A stretch of DNA of 63,604 bases, taken from assembly GCA_964353255.1 (NCBI GenBank), contig CAYGVJ010000008.1:1-63604 (forward strand). Reading direction: 5' to 3'. Both the position numbers and the translations under genes were made by a program. The notes below the pieces were generated by a model. It saw nothing but the letters and a program-made list of their open reading frames with translations. It was not told where the DNA came from and did not search any database. Numbering within the stretch: the first letter of the stretch is position 1; each line of letters starts with the position of its first letter. Shown here in pieces: positions 7,163 to 16,279 of the stretch. This DNA is from VFZS01 sp964353255 (GTDB taxonomy: Bacteria > Acidobacteriota > Terriglobia > Bryobacterales > Bryobacteraceae).

Positions 7163-10100
7163 CTATTGCGGCGCCGGATTCGGGTACCGCAACACCTTGA
7201 GCCACGGCAGGCCCTGGCGCCATTCGAACCTGTATTGGAGCCCCACCGACGTCTGCATGCCGCGCATGGAGTTCCCGACCACCTTGTTCCGGTAGAAAAG
7301 GAACTCCAACTTGGGCACCAGACTCAGGTTACCCACCAGCGGAACCACCAGGTAGTGCGTCCACAGGTCGAGGTACCGCGTGTCCACGGGAAAGTCGGTC
7401 GCCCGGTTGAAGAACAGATCACCGCGGTTCTCCATGACGTAGGCGCGCCCCTCTCCGACCGGAAGCGGCACTTGAATCCGGAAGTTGAGAAACGCTCCGT
7501 GCTGGAGGCGTCGCTGGCGATCATCGCTGAAGAAGTAGGTTTCCGGGGCGAATCTCCAGCCCCGCTGATACCCGCACTCGAGCCAGCTCCGCGAGTTCTG
7601 AAAACGCGCCCCGAGTTTCCCGAGGACATCGGCAGTCCTGGTCGTTGCCCGCCGCATGGGGCCGCTGGCGAGCCGGAACAGGGTTATGGGGTCCGCCAAC
7701 TGCGTCTCGAACCGCAGCGACAGGATGCCCTTGACATCCGGCGCCTGCTTTCGGAAAGGCCACAGCCGCGGATTGAAGCCTCCCTCGAAGGCCAGCAGGT
7801 TGGCTTTCTGGTCCTTGAGGTAGGCGTTGTCGGCCTGACGCGTGAACTGCCGGGCGTAGCTCTCCTCGGCCAGGCCGAACAGGTCGGTGTACCTGCCGGC
7901 GCGTCTGATCCGCAGCCGGGCGCTGGAGCTGAGCGAAGTCGAAGCCGGCGACGTCACCTGCGGCACCGGAACGCCGGCGAACTTCGACGCCATTTCGGCC
8001 TCGGTCCGGCTGTTGTGCCGGTAAAGGCTGTAAGCGCCCTCGAGTCTGTCGAGCGTAACCGACCAGACGGGCCTCATCTGCGTGGAGAACTCCAAGGCGT
8101 TAGCGCCGGCGTACGGACTCGGCCGCTTCAGCCCGTGCGAAGGCCACCTCCGGAGGCGCTGCCACGGGGTGAAACCGGCGGTCGTGTCGGAGGGCTGGTC
8201 CGTAGTTGGATCGAAGTAGCCGGATGCGTCGAAGGTCTTGTCTCCGCAACCGGCGGGCCCGGGGCTGGACGCGACGGCGTGACAAAGAAGGCTGCTCAAG
8301 CGCGACAGCGTCTTGAATTCGCGGGGCCGCATGGGCCGCGGCACCGCCGGTTGTTGCAGCTCAGGATAGCCCGTGTCCCCAAGGGCCAGGTAGTCCGTCA
8401 CCGCCAGGGCGTACAGCCTGCCGTCCGCAACCGGCTCGCCGTTCACCATCCACTGTCCCGTCTCGGGATCTTGCAGGATTCCCAGGGTGACCAATCCGCG
8501 CCCCGCCTCCAGCTCGAGCTCCAGCGCGCTGGCGTCTTGCTCATCAAACTGGCTGGACCTCTGCATGAGCGCTTTGAGCGTGCTGCCGGTCACCTCGACC
8601 CGAAGAACGAAATCGCCTTTCCAGAACACCCGGCCGAACACTGCCTGCAACTCGCTGGTCTTTACCTGCGTTCCGGCGTATTGGACAGGCGCGAACAGGT
8701 CCCTGCGCTGTAACATGGCTACGTCGGCGTTATAGAGCCGTCGCATGGCGTCCAGCGCCAGGCGCTGGAGGTTCACGCTGGCTGAGCCCTGCGGAATGCC
8801 GTGTTTCTTGAGCGCGGCGTCCAGCAGCTCGCCGAGGGCTGGCCCCGGCCCGAGCTCCTCCTTCAGCGAGACGCTGCTGCCAAACACTCTGTGCTCCATC
8901 GTCCAGTCGCTCGCGTAGCCGGGCGCCGGGCGGAGGGAGCGCGTCAGCTCGGCCTTCCGGAGGAGCACCTCGATTTGGCCGGGGCGGGACTGGTTGTACA
9001 TGTAGGCCGGGACTGCCAGGAAGGTGGGCCTGAAGTCCGGGTCGCCCGCCGAGCGCTGGGTGAGCGTCTGCTCGCCGGTGGCGTGCTTGTTGTCGGTTTG
9101 CGCGATGATCAGCTCGAAGGTCTTCGCGAAGCGCACACCCAGAAGGGCGGCCCGGTCCGCGGGCATCTGGGCCAGCAGGATTTTCCGCGCGTCGCGACAC
9201 TGTTCGTCGAGCTCACAGAACTGGAGTAACTGCTCCAGCGACCGGACCGGGTCGGCGACAACCACCGAAGTGTCCCACCGCTGGTTCGCGTTGTCCCAAC
9301 GGTAGTTCAGCGCTCCGATGTGTTCGCGGAAGTCCTGGTCGAGCACGCCGAAAACGGCCACTTTCTGATCTCCGACGGTTTTCCTCACATACGGCTCGGG
9401 GAAGCCCTCGAAGTGGTTTATGTCCCGGTGCGGGTACAGGAAGAACGGATTGTGGACGTGGAACGGGACACAGAAAGGTTTCTCCCCGGCCTTCGAGAGG
9501 CAGAAGGCGTAGTTCTTGCCGGGAACCAGAGCGTACTCGACGGGCAGGCTGCCGCCCGGCAATCTGTAGACCGCGTCGGTGGTCGGCCGTGAGCCGACCA
9601 GACGGCTCTCAGCGCGTTCGAGCGCCTGGCAACCGGAGGCCGCCTCGCCGGGCAGCGCGAGGCGGTCGGGATCCTGGTCTTTGGCCGGACAAATGTGCGC
9701 CTGATCGAATTTCCACCGGACACGATAGGCTCGTTCCTCGCCGTCCTGGATGGAGATGTGCGTTCCATCGGCTTGGGTGATTCTGGCGTCCGGGGCGAAC
9801 TCCTCGAGCGACGCTACCACGCCGCCGGCGCCCAGCAGATCGAAGGCGTTGCGCACCTTGACTTCTCGGAGCCACGGCAGCACCTCGGCCGGCAGATCCG
9901 GCTTGGTGCTCCCCGCCGAGGTGCGGTAGGGCACCCGCTTCAGGTAGTCCGGCAGTCTCGGGGCGCTGTTCACCACCGAGGTGGAGATGACCAGGTTCGT
10001 GGCCAGCAGGTGAACCTTCCGGCCCTCGCCATTCACGAGGAACCGCGCAATCTGCCGCAGCCGCTCCGGGCCGAAGTAGAAATCGTGCTTCCCGGGGACC

Positions 10101-10579
10101 AGGGCGTCATATCCGGCCAGCCGCAGGAAGCACGCCACGTTGTCGGCAGCGACCGTGCCCAGGCCGCCTTGAGCGTCCTGGGGTGCGGCCGGGCCGGGTG
10201 CCCCCAGCTCGATCCACCGATCTTGCGACAGATCGTAGGAAAGCATGTCCTTGAACAGCGCGTCTTTCGAGGTGAGATCCCGATATATCACCCGCGCGTC
10301 GAAGGCCGGGGCAAAGTTGTCTCCCACGCCGACCAGAACGCGGCTGAGGGGGTCGCCGCCGCCGGTCCGGCCCAGATGTTCGAGAAACGCCTTCACTTGG
10401 TCGGACTTCTCCAGGTTCGCCGGGCATCCTCGCTGCCCCAGGGTTTGCCGGTCAGGGTAGCGCATGTACCCCATCAGCCGGCCGGTGTAAAACACGGGCA
10501 ACGTGGACCCGGCATCGCCCGCCGGTCGCTGCGCCGCGCACCAACCCGTAACCAGAAGCAGCAGGATTCCACGAATCAT
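7163..10579 (-). CDS. degenerate 5'-nucleotidase fused to C-terminal beta-barrel
   Basis: This 1138-residue exported protein starts with a signal peptide (residues 1-16). Residues about 25-480 follow the metallophosphoesterase order of 5'-nucleotidases, but key ligands are missing: the first DxH motif is replaced by FYTGRLMGY, GDN is at 86-88, and the usual GNHEF is GKHDF (163-167). Residues about 620-770 match the 5'-nucleotidase C-terminal domain (VQYAGTQVKTSELQAVFG, LYALAVTDYLALGDTGYPEL). From about 800 onward the sequence has alternating beta-strands and aromatic strand ends (SVGLQYRFEW), like an outer-membrane barrel. A nucleotidase origin is clear; catalytic activity is doubtful. The gap lies just upstream, so its promoter is partly hidden. 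Confidence 0.65.
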   Translation of the reverse strand: MIRGILLLLVTGWCAAQRPAGDAGSTLPVFYTGRLMGYMRYPDRQTLGQRGCPANLEKSDQVKAFLEHLGRTGGGDPLSRVLVGVGDNFAPAFDARVIYRDLTSKDALFKDMLSYDLSQDRWIELGAPGPAAPQDAQGGLGTVAADNVACFLRLAGYDALVPGKHDFYFGPERLRQIARFLVNGEGRKVHLLATNLVISTSVVNSAPRLPDYLKRVPYRTSAGSTKPDLPAEVLPWLREVKVRNAFDLLGAGGVVASLEEFAPDARITQADGTHISIQDGEERAYRVRWKFDQAHICPAKDQDPDRLALPGEAASGCQALERAESRLVGSRPTTDAVYRLPGGSLPVEYALVPGKNYAFCLSKAGEKPFCVPFHVHNPFFLYPHRDINHFEGFPEPYVRKTVGDQKVAVFGVLDQDFREHIGALNYRWDNANQRWDTSVVVADPVRSLEQLLQFCELDEQCRDARKILLAQMPADRAALLGVRFAKTFELIIAQTDNKHATGEQTLTQRSAGDPDFRPTFLAVPAYMYNQSRPGQIEVLLRKAELTRSLRPAPGYASDWTMEHRVFGSSVSLKEELGPGPALGELLDAALKKHGIPQGSASVNLQRLALDAMRRLYNADVAMLQRRDLFAPVQYAGTQVKTSELQAVFGRVFWKGDFVLRVEVTGSTLKALMQRSSQFDEQDASALELELEAGRGLVTLGILQDPETGQWMVNGEPVADGRLYALAVTDYLALGDTGYPELQQPAVPRPMRPREFKTLSRLSSLLCHAVASSPGPAGCGDKTFDASGYFDPTTDQPSDTTAGFTPWQRLRRWPSHGLKRPSPYAGANALEFSTQMRPVWSVTLDRLEGAYSLYRHNSRTEAEMASKFAGVPVPQVTSPASTSLSSSARLRIRRAGRYTDLFGLAEESYARQFTRQADNAYLKDQKANLLAFEGGFNPRLWPFRKQAPDVKGILSLRFETQLADPITLFRLASGPMRRATTRTADVLGKLGARFQNSRSWLECGYQRGWRFAPETYFFSDDRQRRLQHGAFLNFRIQVPLPVGEGRAYVMENRGDLFFNRATDFPVDTRYLDLWTHYLVVPLVGNLSLVPKLEFLFYRNKVVGNSMRGMQTSVGLQYRFEWRQGLPWLKVLRYPNPAPQ

Positions 10580-10641
10580 GGTTGTCTCTCCGCGAGGCCC
10601 GTGAGCGCACTGCGCCTTCGTGCGGCTCCAGAACAGCTAGT

Positions 10642-10741
10642 NNNNNNNNNNNNNNNNNNNNNNNNNNNNNNNNNNNNNNNNNNNNNNNNNNNNNNNNNNN
10701 NNNNNNNNNNNNNNNNNNNNNNNNNNNNNNNNNNNNNNNNN
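10642..10741. other. assembly gap (100 N)
   Basis: Exactly 100 unknown bases, the usual placeholder for a scaffold gap of unknown length. It removes the start of the following glycosidase gene and probably the divergent promoters between it and the nucleotidase-like gene. The join of the two contigs is therefore inferred by the assembler, not shown by sequence. Confidence 0.98.
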
Positions 10742-10742
10742 T

Positions 10743-12854
10743 TGCCTGCTGGCCGCGTGGGCGTTCGCCCAAAGCGGTTTCTATCAACTACACATTGACC
10801 AGGACCAGCTCAGTGGCGCCGCAGATTTCAGTTTCCTGAACCGGCCGCTTCAGCCGGCTGACCGGCTGTTCGTGCGCGACGGCCATTTCACGCGGGTGGG
10901 CGAGGACCTGACCCCGCTGACTGGCGATGACGAGCGCATCCGGCTGTTCGGCGTGAATTTCTGCTTCGGAGCCAACTTCCCGAGCGAGACAGATGCCGTC
11001 CGCATAGCGCAACGGCTGCGGCGGCTGGGAGTGAACTTGGTGCGGCTGCACCACATGGACAGCCAGCCGGACTCGAACCCGGCCAACGCCGGCTCCCTGC
11101 TCACCACCGGCCCTTACCCCACGCTCAACCCGGTGGCCGTGTCCCGGCTGCGGGCGTTGCTCGATGCGTTCCAGGCCGAGGGCATCTACATCAACCTGAA
11201 TCTGCACGTGGGGTATCAGTTCCGGCCGTCGGTGGACCAGGTCCCGGTGCTGGCCGTGTTCCCCACCCAGAGCAAACCGCTGCACGTCTTTTACCCTCGG
11301 ATGGTGGACCTCCAGAGGGAGTACACCCGCAAGGTGATTGAGGCGCTCCGGCTGAAGGACGACCCGGTGCTGGCGATGGTCGAGATCGACAACGAGTGCT
11401 CGCTGGTGGACGCCTGGCAGAGGGGCAGCCTGGAGCGCGCGGCGCAAGGTGAATACGGGGCCGAACTGGAGCGCCAGTGGCGCGCCTTTCTGGAGGCGAA
11501 GTACGGGGAAGGCGCCGCCGAGGGAGGCCCGGACGACTATCTGCTGTTCCTGGCGGACGGCGACCGGGTCTACCTGCGGGTCATGCTGGAGGCGGTGCGC
11601 CAGAGCACCGACCGGTGGGTGCCGGTGGCGGGCACGCAAGTGGGCTGCGGCGGGCTGCTGAACTTCGATTCGCACCAGGATCTGGACTACGACGACAACC
11701 ACTTCTACGTGGATCACTACAACTTCCCTAATGTCTCCTGGGACGGGCGGGACTGGCGCATCCGGGACAGCTCCTCGCTGGGCGGGGGCTTGAACGAGTT
11801 TCTGAACATGGCGATCGCGCGCCAACGGGGCCGGCCCTACACGGTCAGCGAATACAATCAGCCGTGGCCCAACCGGCAGGCTGCCGAGATTGACCCGACG
11901 TTGGCGGCCTTCGGGGCCTTCCAGGACTGGGACTCGATCATGCACTTCGCCTACTCGCATGGGCGCGGCTGGGACGACGGCGTGCCCAACGGCTTCAACA
12001 TCAACGGTGACTGGACGAAGTGGGTGAACCTGGGCCAGTCGGCGTGGCTGTTCCGCTGGGCGGTGGTCCGGCCGGCAATGGAGGCCATCGACATCCCGGT
12101 CTCGAAGGAACTGCGCCTGCGCGCGGGTCGCGAGAAGCGCAACAGCGCCATCAATGCGTTCTTGGGGACGGCGCTGGGCTGGAACACCGCCAACGCCTTC
12201 ATCCATTCGGTGCGCTTGGTCAAAGACGGCGAAGGCCCCGTGCCCGAGGCGGCGCGGGCCGCGCCAGCCTCCCCTTTCCGCGCCGACACCGGGGAGCTGA
12301 CTTACGATCGCAACGCCAGGCTGTTCCTGATCCACGCGGAGAGGGCCGCCGGGGTGTTCGGATTCGCCGGGCAGAGCAAGGTTGCGGCGGGCGCAATCGA
12401 CGTGGAGTTAGCGCCAGGGGCACGGGGCTTCGCCGCCATCTTGCTCACGTCGCTGGATGGGCAGCCGTTGGCGGAGTCCGGGCGGATGCTGCTCAGCAAT
12501 CCCGGCGACACGCTGCGGACGCAGCCGGGCTCGGACCCGCAGCGTCCTCAGGCCTGGGTCAACTACGGCACGACCAAGGATTGGTGGACCATCGAGCCGG
12601 AACCGAATTACGCGAGCAAGCCCTCGGGGAACCTGAATGGCGGCCAGCGTCCGGTGTGGATGGAGCGGGTGGAGTGCTTCGTCACGCTGCGGGCCTCGGC
12701 CGCCGCGCTCACCGTCTACCCGCTGGACGGGGCAGGTCGGCGGCTGAAGCCGCTTGCGGAGCCCGATGTAGAGCGCGTCGAAGGCGGATTCCGCGTACAC
12801 TTGCAGGCCGAGGGCCAGAGCTTCTCGCCGTGGTATGAGCTGGTGAGGCCATGA
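10743..12854 (+). CDS. secreted clan GH-A glycosidase, 5' end lost in gap
   Basis: The frame is open from the gap edge and its first readable residues are the end of a signal peptide (CLLAAWAFAQS), so translation starts inside the gap and the in-frame GTG at 10872 is not the real start. The roughly 700-residue remainder is a GH5-like TIM barrel: RLFGVNFCFG, NLVRLHHMDSQ, an acid/base Glu in MVEIDNE (codon 11394) and a nucleophile Glu in TVSEYNQPWPN (codon 11850), followed by a C-terminal beta region. It is a paralogue of the gene at 30283. The stop overlaps the next gene's start (ATGA). The substrate is unknown. Confidence 0.8.
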   Translation, partial: CLLAAWAFAQSGFYQLHIDQDQLSGAADFSFLNRPLQPADRLFVRDGHFTRVGEDLTPLTGDDERIRLFGVNFCFGANFPSETDAVRIAQRLRRLGVNLVRLHHMDSQPDSNPANAGSLLTTGPYPTLNPVAVSRLRALLDAFQAEGIYINLNLHVGYQFRPSVDQVPVLAVFPTQSKPLHVFYPRMVDLQREYTRKVIEALRLKDDPVLAMVEIDNECSLVDAWQRGSLERAAQGEYGAELERQWRAFLEAKYGEGAAEGGPDDYLLFLADGDRVYLRVMLEAVRQSTDRWVPVAGTQVGCGGLLNFDSHQDLDYDDNHFYVDHYNFPNVSWDGRDWRIRDSSSLGGGLNEFLNMAIARQRGRPYTVSEYNQPWPNRQAAEIDPTLAAFGAFQDWDSIMHFAYSHGRGWDDGVPNGFNINGDWTKWVNLGQSAWLFRWAVVRPAMEAIDIPVSKELRLRAGREKRNSAINAFLGTALGWNTANAFIHSVRLVKDGEGPVPEAARAAPASPFRADTGELTYDRNARLFLIHAERAAGVFGFAGQSKVAAGAIDVELAPGARGFAAILLTSLDGQPLAESGRMLLSNPGDTLRTQPGSDPQRPQAWVNYGTTKDWWTIEPEPNYASKPSGNLNGGQRPVWMERVECFVTLRASAAALTVYPLDGAGRRLKPLAEPDVERVEGGFRVHLQAEGQSFSPWYELVRP

Positions 12855-14491
12855 AGCTGCGCGCATTCATTCGCGAACACGCGGCGGCGCTGGCCTGCGC
12901 GGCGGCGTTCTTCGCGCAAGGCTACGTGTTCATCCGCCGGGTGGGGGTGCAGCACGACGAGAGTCTGTTCGCCGGGGCCCTTCTGCGACCGCTGGAAGTG
13001 TGGACCTCGGTCGAGGTCTTCGGCCGGCGGGTGCCGCTCGGGCTGGACGCTTACTTGGGGTGCCTGAAGGCCTGGCTGTACGCGCCGTTGCTGAAGCTCT
13101 GGCATCCCAGCGTTTTCTCGCTGCGAGTGCCGGTTCTGCTGGCAGGCGCTGTGACCATCTGGCTGCTGTTCCGGCTCATGCGGCGCTGGGCGGGGCCGGG
13201 CGCTGCCGCGGCGGCCTGCGCCCTGCTGGCTACCGAATCGGTGTTCGTGCTGACGACGGTGCTGGATTGGGGACCGGTGGCGCTCCAGCATCTATTGACG
13301 GTCCTGGCCCTGTGGCTGCTGTGGCGGTTCCACGAGACGGGGCGGCTCTGGCGACTGGCTCTGGGGAGTCTGGTGTGCGGCCTGGCGCTGTGGGACAAGG
13401 CGACATTCCTGTGGATGCTGGCGGGACTGGCGGTGGGCGCAGCCGTGGCTTTCCGCCGAGAGCTGGGCAGGCTGCTCACCGCGCGTAACCTGGCGGTGGG
13501 GGTGTGCGGCCTGCTGGTGGGCGCCTCTCCACTGATTTACAGCAGCCTGACCAGCCCGGAGAGGTTGCAGCGGGCCAGCGGCGGGCTCTCGACAGAGCAT
13601 TACCTGGCAAAGGCCGCAATACTGGCGCGGACGCTGGACGGCTCGGGCCTGTTTGGGTACCTGACCCGGCTGGAGGCGCCCCCTGCGCCCCAAGCGCCGG
13701 AGACCCGCGTTGAGAAGATCGCGCTGGCCGTGAGCCGAGGCTTGGGGCGGCCGGATTCCCACTACCAGTTCTGGGCAGCAGCCGTGGCCCTCTTGCTGCT
13801 GCCATTCGTGTGGAAGAGTCCGGCGCGGCGGCTGATGGTCTTCAGCCTGGCGGCCTTCCTGGTGGCTTGGTTAAGCATGGCGGCCACGGCGCGGGGCGGC
13901 ATGTCCGTCCACCACATAGTGTTGTTGTGGCCGCTGCCGCAGATACTCACTGGGGCGGCGGCGAGCCAGATCCCCAGGCTGCTTCGACGCCGGGGGCGGT
14001 TGGTGGCGGTTGTGCTGATCGGCGTGGTTTGCCTCTCCGGCATGGCGGTGACCAACCACTACTTAGTTCAGTTGATCGAGCGGGGCACGCCGGTAGCCTG
14101 GACGGATGCCTCCTACCCGCTCTGGGAGCGGCTCAATGTCATGCGCATCCGGGACTTGTATGCCCTGGACTGGGGCATCGTGGGTCCAGTGCGCTGGCTG
14201 GGCGGAGGAAGGCTGCCGCTGCGCGGCTGGCTGCCCATGGAACCCGGCTGGCAGGAGCGTCAGTGGGCGGCTTTCCGGAATGTGGTCAGCGAGCCGGATA
14301 ACTGCTATGTCGCGCATGCGGCCGGCAGCGAGTTCTTCCCCGGCCAGCGCCAGGCGCTCAGCCGTTTCGCTGCCCAGCAGGGATTCCGGGAAGAGATACT
14401 CAGCGTGATCGGCGACCGGCACGGGCGCCCGGTCTTCGAGTTATTCCGCTACGCGCCGGCCGGCACGGAGCGGGAGGCAGCGCCGCGGTAG
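12851..14491 (+). CDS. GT-C family membrane glycosyltransferase (ArnT/PMT-like)
   Basis: This 546-residue polytopic membrane protein has about 10-12 predicted helices. After the first helix comes the acidic catalytic loop typical of GT-C enzymes, VGVQHDESLFAG, in which Asp/Glu would bind the metal or polyprenyl-phosphate sugar donor. A soluble tail (about residues 410-546) faces the periplasm. The start codon overlaps the glycosidase stop, so a membrane sugar transferase is translationally coupled to a secreted glycosidase. The acceptor (lipid, protein or polysaccharide) is not deducible. Confidence 0.72.
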   Translation: MKLRAFIREHAAALACAAAFFAQGYVFIRRVGVQHDESLFAGALLRPLEVWTSVEVFGRRVPLGLDAYLGCLKAWLYAPLLKLWHPSVFSLRVPVLLAGAVTIWLLFRLMRRWAGPGAAAAACALLATESVFVLTTVLDWGPVALQHLLTVLALWLLWRFHETGRLWRLALGSLVCGLALWDKATFLWMLAGLAVGAAVAFRRELGRLLTARNLAVGVCGLLVGASPLIYSSLTSPERLQRASGGLSTEHYLAKAAILARTLDGSGLFGYLTRLEAPPAPQAPETRVEKIALAVSRGLGRPDSHYQFWAAAVALLLLPFVWKSPARRLMVFSLAAFLVAWLSMAATARGGMSVHHIVLLWPLPQILTGAAASQIPRLLRRRGRLVAVVLIGVVCLSGMAVTNHYLVQLIERGTPVAWTDASYPLWERLNVMRIRDLYALDWGIVGPVRWLGGGRLPLRGWLPMEPGWQERQWAAFRNVVSEPDNCYVAHAAGSEFFPGQRQALSRFAAQQGFREEILSVIGDRHGRPVFELFRYAPAGTEREAAPR

Positions 14492-14516
14492 GCACACAGA
14501 CTGGAAAGTCTGTGCC
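14491..14516. repeat. palindromic intergenic repeat (GGCACA-CAGACT type)
   Basis: A hairpin of GGCACACAGACT with AGTCTGTGCC around GGAA sits between the glycosyltransferase and the pentapeptide gene. A diverged copy (AGCACGCAGACTGGAAAGT) occurs near 16244-16262 and related TGTGGCGCGGACT-type sequences near 63514-63539 and 63589-63604. This points to a dispersed REP-like family. Confidence 0.6.
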
Positions 14517-14536
14517 ACAGAGAAGGGAGGATCACT

Positions 14537-15463
14537 TTGGACTTTCAGAAGGAAATCGCGCGGATATGCCGGGCGTCACAGGACGGCATGGACAGGCACC
14601 TGCGGGAGGAGGGTGAGCTTTCAGCAGCTCTGGCGAAGGCCGAACCGCACGAAACGCTGTGGAAGCGGTACCGCGAGCGGGCCGGCGGCCCGGTGACCAT
14701 CGAGGGCGGGAACTTCCGCGGCCTGCTCTTCGCGCAAAGCCGGCTGGAGAACCACAGTTTCTTGAACTGCGATTTCAGCCAGACCCGGTGGATCTTCTTC
14801 CGGCTCGTCAACTGCGATTGCTCAGGGTCCAACTTTTCGGGCTGCCGGACGATGCTGATGCCCTTCGAGAAGACCACCTGCACGAACTGCAATTTCAGCG
14901 GCGCCGTGTTTCTTTACTTCGCGCCGTTCGAGAAATGCGATTTCTCGGGCGCCAACTTCACGGGCGCCCGCCTGGTATCTTCGCACTCGTTCTTTGACGA
15001 AGCCAAGCTCGAAGAAGCCTCGCGTTTCACGGGCGCGATCATGACCGGCTGCCGACTGGTCATCCAGGCGGAGAAAGCCGCCAAGAGCGACGCGCAGTTG
15101 AGGTCGGTGCTCGAGAAGCTGTTCACGGCGGAGCAGCTCGCGGACATGGTGATTGACTACACCGGGAGCAGCGGGGCCGGCGTGGACCTGGCGACGCTGG
15201 TGCGGCCGGCGCCGGGGACCTCCGGCGGGTGCTTCATCGCCACGGCGGCCTGCGGGCCGGAATCCGAAGAGGTGCGGCTGTTGCGCTCGTGGCGGGACGA
15301 GGTGCTGCTGGGGAGCCGCGCGGGCCGGCGCCTGGCGCGGTTGTACAGTCGCGTGTCGCCGCCGCTGGCCCGCTGGCTGGAGGGATCGGCGCGGGCGCGG
15401 CGCGTGGTGCGGCGCTGCCTGATAAGGCCTGTGGCTCGCTTGGTGCGCGGCGGCCAAGAGTAG
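14537..15463 (+). CDS. pentapeptide-repeat protein with CFI-box C-terminus
   Basis: This 308-residue protein starts with TTG, supported by GGAGG eight bases upstream. A helical lead (residues 1-50) is followed by pentapeptide repeats of the A(D/N)LxF kind (about 53-160: GNFRGLLFAQSRLENHSFLNCDFSQ ...), which would fold as a right-handed beta-helix. The tail from about residue 234 begins GGCFIATAACGPESEEV and continues with RLLRSWRDEVLLGSRAGRRLARLYSRVSPPLA, matching the CFI-box C-terminal domain found on varied bacterial proteins. No signal peptide is seen. The function of the tail is not established; the combination suggests a multidomain binding protein. Confidence 0.7.
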   Translation: MDFQKEIARICRASQDGMDRHLREEGELSAALAKAEPHETLWKRYRERAGGPVTIEGGNFRGLLFAQSRLENHSFLNCDFSQTRWIFFRLVNCDCSGSNFSGCRTMLMPFEKTTCTNCNFSGAVFLYFAPFEKCDFSGANFTGARLVSSHSFFDEAKLEEASRFTGAIMTGCRLVIQAEKAAKSDAQLRSVLEKLFTAEQLADMVIDYTGSSGAGVDLATLVRPAPGTSGGCFIATAACGPESEEVRLLRSWRDEVLLGSRAGRRLARLYSRVSPPLARWLEGSARARRVVRRCLIRPVARLVRGGQE

Positions 15464-15466
15464 ACC

Positions 15467-15504
15467 ATGCTGGTCGGCTGCTGCGGGTGGCCCGAAGCGC
15501 GGGC
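15467..15504 (+). pseudogene. 5' fragment of a DUF72 gene
   Basis: Thirty-eight bases encode the DUF72 N-terminus MLVGCCGWPEARA and match 16280-16317 at 35 of 38 positions. The coding similarity ends at 15504, just before the stop of the minus-strand toxin gene. It appears to be a partial duplicate left when the toxin-antitoxin pair was acquired. Confidence 0.6.
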
Positions 15505-15506
15505 TT

Positions 15507-15836
15507 TCAAAGGAACTCGATTCGGTCGGTCATCTCCTCCGGCGTCAACAGGTCGTGGATCAACACCAGACGGCGGAGCACTTCCCCGAGGGAGGCCGCC
15601 CCTTGGCGACTGTAAACGATGCCGGCGTGAGCAACGCGTTCTGCGTGGAGCCGGATGAAGCCCGCGTCGTGGGTCACCAACACACGCCGGGACGCCGCAG
15701 CGAAAGCGAGCTGCGCCCGATCATCGGCGCCGACCAGGCCGACCTCCGCCGTGGTGGTCACATCAATGGCCCGGCGGCGGAGCCCCATGGCGATGCCGGC
15801 CGCAATGTGCTCGTCCAGATGGAAGCGAATGAGCAC
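15507..15836 (-). CDS. DUF5615 PIN-like toxin
   Basis: This 109-residue protein belongs to the Mut7-C/DUF5615 PIN-like nuclease group. Asp8 in RFHLDEHI, the THDAGF motif and a preceding DVTTTAEVGLVGADD segment are the conserved acidic elements. The GTG start lies three bases after the upstream DUF433 gene stop. DUF433 and DUF5615 genes are frequently paired and are treated as toxin-antitoxin modules. The RNA target is unknown. Confidence 0.8.
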   Translation of the reverse strand: MLIRFHLDEHIAAGIAMGLRRRAIDVTTTAEVGLVGADDRAQLAFAAASRRVLVTHDAGFIRLHAERVAHAGIVYSRQGAASLGEVLRRLVLIHDLLTPEEMTDRIEFL

Positions 15837-15839
15837 TGG

Positions 15840-16163
15840 TCAGGTTGGCGCCCCCACCTTCTCCTGGCGGATCCTGGCTTCGAGCAGGGATGGATGCTCG
15901 CGGCGGGACTCCTCTGCTTGAGCCCGCTCGGCCCGCATCTCCTCCCGGATCTCGTCCATGTGGTCGAAGTAGTAGGCCAATGCGGCGTGGACTTCAGCGA
16001 GCGTGAGGGTGGGGACCTGCGCAACGATCTCGTCGGGGCTCATCCCCTGGTGCTCATGCCATACCACAATATCGAGTACACGGACGCGGTGACCGGCAAT
16101 GCAGGCTCTGCCGCCGCAGACGCCGGGCGTCCGGCTGATCCGATCCCCGGTGGAGGGGGCCAT
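15840..16163 (-). CDS. DUF433 antitoxin
   Basis: This 107-residue protein has the DUF433 pattern: PGVCGGRACIAGHRVRVLDIV, then SPDEIVAQVPTLTLAEVHAALAYYFDH, a helix-turn-helix-like fold. The C-terminal charged helix (REEMRAERAQAEESRREH) probably wraps the toxin encoded immediately after it. It is expected to repress the operon. The ATG start at 16163 is the only in-frame choice that keeps the conserved domain. Confidence 0.8.
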   Translation of the reverse strand: MAPSTGDRISRTPGVCGGRACIAGHRVRVLDIVVWHEHQGMSPDEIVAQVPTLTLAEVHAALAYYFDHMDEIREEMRAERAQAEESRREHPSLLEARIRQEKVGAPT

Positions 16164-16279
16164 GACTCCAGTATACAGGATGCCTGGCAGCTCTCCTCAA
16201 CCTGGGCTTCCAGGCATCAACCTGCGGAAGGTGGGGCCGCGGTAAGCACGCAGACTGGAAAGTGGGTGCCCTGAGGATT

